The notes under the pieces: generated by a model
Told to the model about the DNA's origin: nothing
What the model saw: only the letters and a program-made list of their open reading frames with translations
Databases searched by the model: none
Assembly: GCA_013791765.1 (NCBI GenBank)
Contig: VMTC01000069.1
Span: 1-51,442 of the forward strand
From: Rhodoferax sp.
GTDB taxonomy: Bacteria > Pseudomonadota > Gammaproteobacteria > Burkholderiales > Burkholderiaceae_C
Direction: 5' to 3'
DNA: 51,442 nucleotides
Position numbers and translations under genes: made by a program
Shown: in pieces, positions 44,473 through 51,442 of the stretch
Layout: each line of letters begins with the position of its first letter
Numbering within the stretch: position 1 is the stretch's first letter

Positions 44473-44763
44473 TCAACCCATGCGCGCCAGCAAAGTTTCC
44501 ATGTCTTTGAGCATGGTCTCCATGTTCGCTTTCTGAGACTCATCGGGCTGCAAGCAGTTCTCCAGCCCCTGCTCCATGAAGCACATGGTCATGCGCAAAT
44601 AGGTGCTGTCAAGCGCTTTGCGCACGGCCGAGAACTGCTGGCCGATCTTGAGGCAGCTCTCGCCCTCTTCGATCATGCGTTGCACACCGCGAATCTGGCC
44701 TTCAGCCCGGCGCAGGCGGTTGAGCACCTCGGTACGGGCGTCCAAGTCTGTCAAGACTGTCAT
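44473..44763 (-). CDS. CsoR/RcnR-family repressor without histidines
   Basis: 96-residue all-helical DNA-binding protein of the DUF156 (CsoR/RcnR/FrmR/CstR) family; LNRLRRAEGQIRGVQRMIEEG and FSAVRKALD are the family core. The first ligand Cys37 is in place. The usual His (25 residues later) is Phe62 and the usual second Cys is Gly66; instead Cys61 and Cys70 flank these positions. The protein contains no histidine at all, so a Cu(I)-, Ni- or formaldehyde-type site is unlikely. Thiol/persulfide or soft-metal sensing is inferred. Last gene of the RND operon, whose promoter carries a long inverted repeat. Confidence 0.85.
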   Translation of the reverse strand: MTVLTDLDARTEVLNRLRRAEGQIRGVQRMIEEGESCLKIGQQFSAVRKALDSTYLRMTMCFMEQGLENCLQPDESQKANMETMLKDMETLLARMG

Positions 44764-44819
44764 TGAATTTTCCTTGAGTTACAAAGGCAAGGGTAGCCCT
44801 GCCGAATTCGCCTGCGGTC

Positions 44820-45044
44820 TCAGTTGACGCAGCCAATTTTCGACTCGGGCACACCCAGCTTCTTGAGGATGATGCCCAGGGGGCAAAAATTGGTGAATCC
44901 GGACTGGAACAGATTGAGACCGACAAAAGCGGTGAAGGCCAGCGCCCATTTACTCACGAACAAGGGGCTGCCCTCGACGCCCAACGCCAATGAAATCATG
45001 ATGAACAAACCGGCAAAAACAACGATGTAACGCTGCACTGTCAT
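44820..45044 (-). CDS. DUF2892 (YgaP-type) small membrane protein
   Basis: 74-residue protein with two membrane helices (about residues 6-27 and 33-52) and the family segment FTNFCPLGIILKKLGV, including the conserved Cys-Pro, then a terminal Cys (IGCVN). DUF2892 is the membrane part of E. coli YgaP, where it is joined to a rhodanese; free-standing copies often lie near sulfur-transfer or thiol-stress genes. It sits between the RND pump and the repressor in one operon. Function unknown. Confidence 0.88.
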   Translation of the reverse strand: MTVQRYIVVFAGLFIMISLALGVEGSPLFVSKWALAFTAFVGLNLFQSGFTNFCPLGIILKKLGVPESKIGCVN

Positions 45045-45071
45045 GGTGATACTCCTAAGGTTAAAAAAAGA

Positions 45072-48000
45072 TTAAACCGGGTGAACGAGAGAAGAATTCG
45101 CGTCTTCGCGCGATGCCATACGCTTGCGGTATAAGGCGAAATAAAGGACCGGTATCACCACCAGCGTGAGCAAGGTGGACACCAGAATGCCAAATATCAG
45201 CGTCACGGCCAAGCCACTGAAAATCGGGTCATCCAGAATGAAGAAAGCGCCGATCATGGCCGCCAGACCGGTCAATGCAATCGGCTGCGCCCGCACTGCG
45301 GCCGAGTTAACCACCGCCGCCTTGAACGCCATGCCGTGCGCGACCTGCAACTCGATAAAGTCGACAAGAAGAATGGAATTGCGCACGATGATGCCCGCCA
45401 GCGCGATCATGCCAATCATCGACGTGGCGGTGAACTGCGCGCCCATCAGCGCGTGGCCCGGCATCACCCCGATGATGGTGAGCGGAATCGGCGCCATGAT
45501 CACCAAAGGTGTCAAATAGCTGCGAAACTGCGCCACCACCAGCAGATAGATCAGGATCAGTCCGACGCCATAGGCGGCGCCCATGTCGCGGAAGGTCTCG
45601 TAGGTGATCTGCGATTCACCGTCCCACTTCAACGCGTACTGGCGGTACGGGTCTTTAGGCTGATTGATCCAGTATTCACCCAGCTCGCCCATGCCCGGCA
45701 AGGCGGCATCGGCCAACTTGCCGCGAATGGCAGCCAGGCCGTACAAGGGCGAGTCGAGCTTACCGGCCATGTCGCCGAACACATAGCTCACGCCCTTGAG
45801 GTCCTTGGTGAACAAGGACTTATCAATGACGCCGCGCTCGACCTCGACCAATTCGCTCAAGGGCACCATCTGACCGTTGGCCGCGCGCAGCGGCATCGCC
45901 AGCAGGGCGTCCAACCCGACCTGGGATTCGAGCGGCAATTGCAGGCGCACCGGCACCGGGTACTTGCTCTGGCCATCGTGCAGATACGCCGCATCGACCC
46001 CGGACAACGCCATGGCAGCGGTTTGCGCAATGACCGCCACCGGGATGCCCAGAGATTCGGCGCGCTGGCGCCGCACGCGAAGGTAGGCACGCGGCGCGTT
46101 TTCCTTGAGCGAGGTGTCGACGCCCACAATATCGGGCGTGGCGGCAAAGGCTTGCGCCAGGCGAGCGGCCAGTTGCTGGCGTCCGGCTTCATCCGGGCCA
46201 TAGACCTCAGCCACCAGGGGCGACATCACCGGCGGACCTGGGGGCACCTCCACCACCTTGATGCGCGCGTTGTGCTTGAGGCCAATTTTTTCCAGATCAA
46301 CGCGCAGGCGCTGTGCAATCACATGGCTCTGTTCGCTGCGATGTTTCTTGTCCACCAGGTTCACTTGCAGGTCGCCCTGATCGGCATCCGAGCGGAAATA
46401 GTATTGGCGCACCAGCCCGTTGAAGGTGATCGGCGAGGCGGTACCGGCGTAGGCTTGCAGGTTCAACACTTCCGGCTGTTGCGCCAGGAAGGCACCCAGA
46501 TCATGCAGGGTGGCTGCGGTGTCTTCCAGCGGTGTGCCCGCCGGCATTTCCACCACCACCTGAAACTCGCTCTTGTTGTCAAAGGGCAGCATTTTCATCA
46601 CCACCGCTTGCACCAGGGTCAGGCCCACCGAGAGCATCATGGCCACCAGAACGCCGGCCAGCAGCAGCCAGCGCTTGCGCCCGCTTTCCAGGAACGGGCC
46701 CAGCACCCGGCTGAAGAGCTTCTGCAGCTTGGGGCCCAGGCCCTTGGTCTGAGCGCCACCATGCGCCGCGCCGGCGTGAGGATGCGGCTTCATCAACTTC
46801 AACGCCAACCAGGGCGTGACCGTGAACGCGATCGCCAGTGAGATCGCCATGCCCAGACTCGAATTGATCGGGATCGGGCTCATGTAGGGGCCCATCAGCC
46901 CCGACACAAAGGCCATCGGCAGCAAGGCGGCAATCACCGTCAGCGTAGCCAGAATGGTCGGGCCACCGACTTCGTCGACGGCACGCGGAATTATGTCTTT
47001 CAAAGTGGCATGGGGCGAGAGTTGCTGGTGCCGGTGGATGTTCTCGACCACCACAATGGCATCGTCCACCAGGATGCCGATGGAGAAGATCAGGGCAAAC
47101 AGCGAGACGCGGTTGAGCGTGAAGCCCCAGGCCCAGGAGGCAAACAGCGTGGCCATCAAAGTCAGGATCACGGCCGCGCCAACAATCACCGCTTCACGCC
47201 GTCCCAGGGCAAGGCCGACCAGCAAGATCACCGAGCCGGTGGCAAACGCCAGTTTCTGCATCAGCTTGTTGGCCTTCTCGGCGGCGGTTTCACCATAGTC
47301 GCGCGTGATACTGGTTTCGATGTTGGAGGGGATCACCGTGTTGCGCAGGGACTCAATGCGGTCCCGCACCGCGCGCGACACATCCACCGCGTTTTGGCCC
47401 GGCTTCTTGGTCACGCTGATCGTCACCGCTGGGTAAACACTGCCGGCTTGCAATGCAGCCGCCTCGGGCGTGGCGCTGGATGGCTTGGCGTCAGGCGCTG
47501 TCGAACTGCCCGCACCCGGCGTGAACCAGACGTAGCGCTTCGGCAATTGGGCGCCGGTTTCAATTCGGGCCACCTCACGCAAATAGACCGGCAAGCCTTT
47601 GCTCACACCCACCACCAAGTCACCCACATCCTGCTCGGAACGCAAGAACTCGCCGGTCTCGACGGTCAGCATTTGCACCGATTTGCCGCTCGTATCGAGC
47701 ACCGCGCCGGACGTCATCCCGAAATTTGAGGCGCCCAGCGATGCCTTGAGCGAGAGCAGGTCTACACCGCGCTCGCGCAGGCGCACCGGGTCCAGCCACA
47801 CTTGCACGGCCCGGCCCGGGCCGCCGATGGTCTGCACCTCGCGCGTGCCGGGCACGCTTTTGATTTCGGCCTCCACCGCATGCGCCACCCGTTCCAGCTC
47901 AAAGGCCGACGTGGTGTCGCGGCTCCACAAGGTCACGCCCAACACCGGCACATCATCAATGCCTTTGGGTTTGACAATCGGCGTCAGTGCACCCAGGTCG

Positions 48001-48392
48001 CGCGGCAGCCAGTCCTGGTTGGCGTTGAGCACGTCATACAAACGCACCAGCGCCTCGGTGCGCGGCACCCCCACCTTGAACTGAACCGTCAATATTGCCA
48101 GACCGGGCCGTGCCACCGAATAGGTGTGCTCAATGTCAGCGATCTGGCTCAGCACCTGCTCGGCCGGGCGTGCCACCAAGCTCTGCACATCGGCACTGCT
48201 GGCCCCCGGAAAGGGAATCATCACGTTGGCCATCGTCACGTTGATCTGCGGCTCTTCCTCGCGCGGCGTCACCAACACCGCAAACAAGCCCAGCAACAAC
48301 GCCACCAGCGCCAGCAAGGGCGTGAGGGCGTTGCCCTGAAAGGCCGCCGCAATGCGCCCGGAGACGCCTAAAGGTTTGAGGGGCATGGACAT
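45072..48392 (-). CDS. RND efflux pump inner-membrane permease
   Basis: Large proton-driven pump of the AcrB/HAE-1-like group, 1106 residues from the ATG at 48392 (preceded by GGGAG; its start follows the adaptor's stop by 1 base). Twelve membrane helices are expected. Visible features are the N-terminal NALTPLLALVALLLGLFAVL helix, the proton-relay pair Asp443-Asp444 in IGILVDDAIVVVENIH, and ALAGIIVRNSILLVDFIE near the end. Two large periplasmic loops bind substrate. It is longer than AcrB (1049), with extra Ser/Pro/Ala-rich sequence (GAGSSTAPDAKPSSATPEAAAL) in the first loop. Substrate is unknown; no outer-membrane channel gene is in the operon. Confidence 0.92.
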   Translation of the reverse strand: MSMPLKPLGVSGRIAAAFQGNALTPLLALVALLLGLFAVLVTPREEEPQINVTMANVMIPFPGASSADVQSLVARPAEQVLSQIADIEHTYSVARPGLAILTVQFKVGVPRTEALVRLYDVLNANQDWLPRDLGALTPIVKPKGIDDVPVLGVTLWSRDTTSAFELERVAHAVEAEIKSVPGTREVQTIGGPGRAVQVWLDPVRLRERGVDLLSLKASLGASNFGMTSGAVLDTSGKSVQMLTVETGEFLRSEQDVGDLVVGVSKGLPVYLREVARIETGAQLPKRYVWFTPGAGSSTAPDAKPSSATPEAAALQAGSVYPAVTISVTKKPGQNAVDVSRAVRDRIESLRNTVIPSNIETSITRDYGETAAEKANKLMQKLAFATGSVILLVGLALGRREAVIVGAAVILTLMATLFASWAWGFTLNRVSLFALIFSIGILVDDAIVVVENIHRHQQLSPHATLKDIIPRAVDEVGGPTILATLTVIAALLPMAFVSGLMGPYMSPIPINSSLGMAISLAIAFTVTPWLALKLMKPHPHAGAAHGGAQTKGLGPKLQKLFSRVLGPFLESGRKRWLLLAGVLVAMMLSVGLTLVQAVVMKMLPFDNKSEFQVVVEMPAGTPLEDTAATLHDLGAFLAQQPEVLNLQAYAGTASPITFNGLVRQYYFRSDADQGDLQVNLVDKKHRSEQSHVIAQRLRVDLEKIGLKHNARIKVVEVPPGPPVMSPLVAEVYGPDEAGRQQLAARLAQAFAATPDIVGVDTSLKENAPRAYLRVRRQRAESLGIPVAVIAQTAAMALSGVDAAYLHDGQSKYPVPVRLQLPLESQVGLDALLAMPLRAANGQMVPLSELVEVERGVIDKSLFTKDLKGVSYVFGDMAGKLDSPLYGLAAIRGKLADAALPGMGELGEYWINQPKDPYRQYALKWDGESQITYETFRDMGAAYGVGLILIYLLVVAQFRSYLTPLVIMAPIPLTIIGVMPGHALMGAQFTATSMIGMIALAGIIVRNSILLVDFIELQVAHGMAFKAAVVNSAAVRAQPIALTGLAAMIGAFFILDDPIFSGLAVTLIFGILVSTLLTLVVIPVLYFALYRKRMASREDANSSLVHPV

Positions 48393-48393
48393 G

Positions 48394-49497
48394 TCACTTG
48401 GCTCCCGGTGCAGGTGCCACGGCTTGCGCCCCGGCCAGGCCAGCCCTGACCGGCTCCAGCGCCACGCGGTCACCGGCACTCAATCCCGCCACCACCTCGA
48501 CCCCTTCGGCGCCGTGGTCGGCGCCTAGACGCACTGCCTTGAGCACAAAGCCGGTGCCGGACACCACATAGACTGCAGTCAACTCACCGCGCTTGAGCAC
48601 GGCGCTGCCTGGCACCAGCATGCGCTCGGACTGCCCCCCGGCAAAACGGACCCGCACCTGCTGGCCCGGCAGCAGGTTCTTGGCGGCCTCGGCCGACAAC
48701 TCAAGGCGCCATTCAATCGTCTGCGATACCGGATCGGCCGTCGGCACGGTGCTGATGGACACAGGACGCTGCCATTGACCAACGCCCGCACCATCCTGCA
48801 ACAGCAGTTCAACCGCACCAGCGGTGCGCGCGGCAGCGGAGCGCGACACCGGCACCTGCACCACCACCCGCATCGGCAGCGGCGCGTACAGGCTCAAGAT
48901 GGGCTTGCCTGGCACCGCCAGATCGCCCGCTTCAGCAAGCGTTTGCAGCACCCAGCCGTCAAACGGCGCCGTCACGCGGGTGAAGCCCTGCGCCAAGGCG
49001 GATTGTCGGGCGCCAGCGCCAGCCTGGTCACGCCCGGCCAGCGCACCCTTGAGCTGCGCGTCAGCGGTATCGAGTGCGGCAGCACTGACAAAACCCTTGG
49101 CGCGCAAATCGCGCGTGCGGTCAAAGTTGGCCTGGGCATTGTGCAAGCCCGCTTGCGCCTGCGCCAGCTGTGCCTGGCTGCTCTGCATACCGGTTTGGGC
49201 CTCGCGGTCATCCACCGTGGCCAGCACCTGCCCGGCGCGCACTTTGTCACCGGCCTTGACCAGCAAGCTCGAAATCCGACCGCTCGCCTGGGCCGACACC
49301 GTGCTCTGCTTGACCGGCTGCACCACGCCATCGAGTTGAAAGCCGGTCCCGACTGACTTCACCTGAGCCGGCGCGACCGGCACCTGAATCGCGCCTTGCG
49401 CGGCGGCAACCGACAGGGCCATGGCGCCGAGCCACGGCAACAGGAGGCGTGCGAGCCTGGTCAAGCGAACGGCGTTGGGCGATGAAAACAAGCTCAT
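48394..49497 (-). CDS. RND efflux periplasmic adaptor (membrane fusion protein)
   Basis: 367-residue HlyD/AcrA-type adaptor with an N-terminal signal peptide (LARLLLPWLGAMALSVAAAQG). It has a barrel-sandwich/lipoyl domain (VSAQASGRISSLLVKAGDKVRAGQVLATVDDRE), a short coiled-coil hairpin (about 90-150) and a second lipoyl half (VTAPFDGWVLQTLAEAGDLAVPGKPILSLY). The beta-barrel and membrane-proximal domains follow. No lipobox is seen, so it is probably anchored by the signal region or free. GAGGTG lies 5 bases before the ATG. First gene of the operon; the operator-promoter is 17-57 bases upstream. Confidence 0.92.
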   Translation of the reverse strand: MSLFSSPNAVRLTRLARLLLPWLGAMALSVAAAQGAIQVPVAPAQVKSVGTGFQLDGVVQPVKQSTVSAQASGRISSLLVKAGDKVRAGQVLATVDDREAQTGMQSSQAQLAQAQAGLHNAQANFDRTRDLRAKGFVSAAALDTADAQLKGALAGRDQAGAGARQSALAQGFTRVTAPFDGWVLQTLAEAGDLAVPGKPILSLYAPLPMRVVVQVPVSRSAAARTAGAVELLLQDGAGVGQWQRPVSISTVPTADPVSQTIEWRLELSAEAAKNLLPGQQVRVRFAGGQSERMLVPGSAVLKRGELTAVYVVSGTGFVLKAVRLGADHGAEGVEVVAGLSAGDRVALEPVRAGLAGAQAVAPAPGAK

Positions 49498-49515
49498 GGG
49501 GACACCTCAAAAATA

Positions 49516-49554
49516 TACTGTGCGGAGTATATCAATATACCCCCCACAGTACAA
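49516..49554 (-). promoter_or_regulatory. Promoter with overlapping long inverted repeat, RND operon
   Basis: On the plus strand the arms TACTGTGCGGAGTATA (49516-49531) and TATACCCCCCACAGTA (49536-49551) are inverted copies, 14 of 16 matching, around TCAA. On the minus strand TTGTAC (49549-49554) and TATACT (49526-49531), 17 bases apart, form a good -35/-10 pair inside the palindrome. The G/C run flanked by TATAC/AGTATA resembles operators of CsoR/RcnR-family repressors, one of which is encoded at the end of this operon. Autoregulation is inferred. Confidence 0.75.
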
Positions 49555-49633
49555 ACAGGCCCCATAAATTCGATGAAAGGCCCGCGCCACCCGCAGGCTG
49601 AGCGGGCGCGGTCGAGAGGGAACCGAAAAGTGC

Positions 49634-50452
49634 TTAGCTGTTCAGTTCGGCAGCTGGCGTTGGCCGCGCCGGCTGTTCCTGCCAGAGGACCGCGCCGCGA
49701 TAGGCATGCCAGCTGGCATGCCCGAGCAGGGGTCCCACCACGATCAGGCCCAAGGCCCAGGGCAGTAGCGCCAGCATGACAAGGGCGGTGATCACAACGC
49801 CCCACAGCAGCAGCACGCCCGGGTTGGCAAAGACCACACGCAGGCTGTGGATGGCCGCCGTGATGGCATCGGTGTCGCGGTCAAGGATCATCGGGATGGA
49901 CACCACGGCGGTGGAAAAAACCAGCGCGGCAAATACCCCACCCACCGCAAGGTAGACCGCGACAAACTCCCAGTTCTCGGGATTGAACACGGCCTCCATC
50001 ACCCCGGTGTTGGACGGCATGCCGGTGTTGAAGAACACCGCAAACACGACCAGCGAGGCGCGCCCCCAGAGCAGTTCCAGCACGATCAGCACCAGCACCA
50101 GCATGCTCATGCTGCGGATATGCGCGGCCCAGCAGGTCAGAGAGCTTTTGAAATCGGGCCGGAGCCCGCGCTCGCGGCGCCGGCTCACCTCGTACAGGCC
50201 CATGGCCAGGAATGGCCCCAGCAGCAGGCAACCGGACACCAGCGACAGCGTGTATTCGGGCTTGGCCCGAAACAGGGCCGCCAGGGCGCTGGCCATGAGC
50301 CAGAAACAAACACCATAAAAGAGGCCAATGCCGGGGTGCGCCAGCAGGTCACGCCAGCCAGCGGCCAGCCAGCGAAAAGGATCGCGCGGCCCCAGCGCCA
50401 CCATCAGCGCTTGCGGACCCACGGGGGGCGGGGGCACATAGGGCTGGTTCAT
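49634..50452 (-). CDS. DUF2189 integral membrane protein
   Basis: 272-residue protein with about six hydrophobic segments (GIGLFYGVCFWLMASALAALF, LSLVSGCLLLGPFLAMGLYE, MLVLVLIVLELLWG, VAVYLAVGGVFAALVFSTAVV, VLLLWGVVITALVMLALLPWALGLIVVGPLL). The ending HASWHAYRGAV matches DUF2189 members. Function is unknown for the family. It lies 22 bases past ssb on the same strand. A GC-rich hairpin past its stop (about 49580-49610) may end transcription. Confidence 0.85.
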   Translation of the reverse strand: MNQPYVPPPPVGPQALMVALGPRDPFRWLAAGWRDLLAHPGIGLFYGVCFWLMASALAALFRAKPEYTLSLVSGCLLLGPFLAMGLYEVSRRRERGLRPDFKSSLTCWAAHIRSMSMLVLVLIVLELLWGRASLVVFAVFFNTGMPSNTGVMEAVFNPENWEFVAVYLAVGGVFAALVFSTAVVSIPMILDRDTDAITAAIHSLRVVFANPGVLLLWGVVITALVMLALLPWALGLIVVGPLLGHASWHAYRGAVLWQEQPARPTPAAELNS

Positions 50453-50474
50453 GGCGGGCGCTTCAACGCGTTAT

Positions 50475-50978
50475 TTAGAACGGGATGTCGTCGTCCATGT
50501 CATCAAAGCCGCTGCTCGGCTTGGTCTGCGCTGGTGCCGGGGCCGGGCGGGCAGCCGGGGCCGGGGCTTGCGGGCGTGATGCTGGCGCTGGACGGGAATA
50601 GCCGCCACTGGCGCCTTCGTCCTCGTCGGACGGGCCGCCCATGCCTTCACGACCACCGAGCATCTGCATCTCATTGGCGATGATGTCGGTGGCGTACTTT
50701 TCGATGCCGTCCTTGTCGGTGTACTTGCGTGTCTTGATGCGGCCTTCAACATAGACCGAGCGGCCTTTTTTCAGGTACTGACCCACGATCTCGGCCAGTT
50801 TGCCGAAAAAGGTGACGCGGTGCCACTCGGTTTCTTCGACCATCTCACCGGTCTTGCCTTTGTACTTGCTGCTGGTGGCAATGGTGATGTTGGCCACCGG
50901 ATCGCCACTGGGCAGGTAACGGATTTCAGGGTCGCGCCCCAGGTTGCCCACCAGAATGACTTTATTGACGGATGCCAT
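50475..50978 (-). CDS. ssb: Single-stranded DNA-binding protein
   Basis: Essential replication and repair protein, 167 residues. The OB fold occupies about residues 1-110 ([67 protein letters not shown]). A Gly/Pro/Ala-rich linker follows, with the acidic tip DDMDDDIPF that recruits partner proteins. Both ends fit bacterial SSB. The neighbouring MFS gene ends 24 bases upstream; the pairing is common in Burkholderiales. Confidence 0.97.
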   Translation of the reverse strand: MASVNKVILVGNLGRDPEIRYLPSGDPVANITIATSSKYKGKTGEMVEETEWHRVTFFGKLAEIVGQYLKKGRSVYVEGRIKTRKYTDKDGIEKYATDIIANEMQMLGGREGMGGPSDEDEGASGGYSRPAPASRPQAPAPAARPAPAPAQTKPSSGFDDMDDDIPF

Positions 50979-51002
50979 GGTTATTCCTTATTAAACAGTT
51001 GA

Positions 51003-51442
51003 TTATCCAGCCTTGGGCGTGAGCCCCGGCGCCTGCACCGCCAGCGTGGACATTGGCCAGGCCACCAGCAGCCACAGCCCCATGAGAGCGGCGCAGACCG
51101 CGAACAGGCCCTGCGCGCCGGTGTGCTTGACCAGCCAGCCGCCCATCACGCCGCCGGCAAAAAAGCCCAGCGACTGCAAGGTGTTGTAAACCCCCATAGC
51201 GGCGCCGCGCGCATGCGCTGGGGCTAAGCGCGACACCATGCTCGGCTGGCTTGCCTCGAGCACATTGAAGCCATAGAAAAAGACAAACAGCAGCGCCACC
51301 ATCGCCCCGACGCTGGGCGTGGTTGAGGCCATCAGCAGCAGACCCAGTTGCACCGCCGCCGCCAGAGCGATCGAGAGCAAGAACACCGCGCGCAGGTAAC
51401 CACGCTTTTCCAGCTGGAACAACGATCCGCCCATGACAACGA
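51003..51442 (-). CDS. MFS transporter, C-terminal part
   Basis: Open frame running off the right edge, so only the last 146 or so residues are seen. Helices LRAVFLLSIALAAAVQLGLLLM, GAMVALLFVFFYGFNVLEA, LQSLGFFAGGVMGGWLV and LFAVCAALMGLWLLVAW form the second half of a 12-helix major facilitator. Residues PSMVSRLAPAHARGAAMGVYNTLQS are typical of the drug/H+ antiporter-like group next to ssb in this order. The Met at 51434 is not taken as the start, because the frame stays open beyond it. Confidence 0.88.
   Translation of the reverse strand, partial: VVMGGSLFQLEKRGYLRAVFLLSIALAAAVQLGLLLMASTTPSVGAMVALLFVFFYGFNVLEASQPSMVSRLAPAHARGAAMGVYNTLQSLGFFAGGVMGGWLVKHTGAQGLFAVCAALMGLWLLVAWPMSTLAVQAPGLTPKAG

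Noticed and set aside
45336-46841. 501-codon open frame on the plus strand opposite the RND pump
   Set aside because: Same His/Gln/Arg-rich shadow pattern; no ribosome-binding site or homology.
1-51442. CRISPR arrays, tRNA or rRNA genes, insertion sequences, prophage
   Set aside because: No regularly spaced direct repeats, cloverleaf-like sequences, transposase motifs or phage genes were recognised on reading both strands.

Overview
The window looks like chromosome of a motile betaproteobacterium of the Comamonadaceae, most likely Rhodoferax or a close relative. The evidence is the GC-rich coding sequence, the corC-lnt-glyQ-glyS and ssb-MFS neighbourhoods, flhDC-type control of flagella, and a roughly 40-bp interspersed repeat of a kind I remember from this family (memory, not a search). 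I see no rRNA, tRNA, CRISPR array, insertion sequence or prophage.

Layout. (1) 1-4562, minus strand: glyS (cut by the window edge), glyQ, lnt, corC and a GNAT acetyltransferase. (2) 4563-27561: a 23-kb motility block. It runs flhDC (master regulator), motAB, cheYZ, flhB-flhA-flhF-flhG-like-fliA, then the minus-strand flgN-flgM-flgA, then flgBCDEFGHIJKL. It encodes the regulators, stator, part of the export gate, rod, hook, rings and hook-filament junction. Flagellin, cap, C-ring and most chemosensory genes must lie elsewhere. (3) 27562-33502: accessory metabolism, with an aspartate/glutamate racemase, a PLP aminotransferase, a PhzF protein, a histidine phosphatase, an EamA transporter, a creatininase-family amidohydrolase and an internally deleted YjdM/PhnA remnant. 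(4) 33808-37532: corA, then mtnP-aldolase-mtnA, a set that fits salvage of 5'-methylthioadenosine/5'-deoxyadenosine to DHAP. (5) 37550-44389: fadD, pntBA transhydrogenase, a Nudix hydrolase and mnmA. (6) 44473-49554: an operon of periplasmic adaptor, RND pump, DUF2892 membrane protein and a histidine-free CsoR-family regulator, read from a promoter overlaid by a long inverted repeat. (7) 49634-51442: a DUF2189 membrane protein, ssb and a cut MFS transporter.

Most notable points: five copies of one fixed-length repeat, four of them just after gene ends and one read in frame inside lnt; the RND operon with an unusual thiol-only regulator and its apparent operator; the mtnP-aldolase-mtnA cassette; an FlhG-like protein without a P-loop; the collapsed YjdM gene; and a near-perfect sigma-28 promoter before flgM. 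All alignments to families are from memory and by eye.
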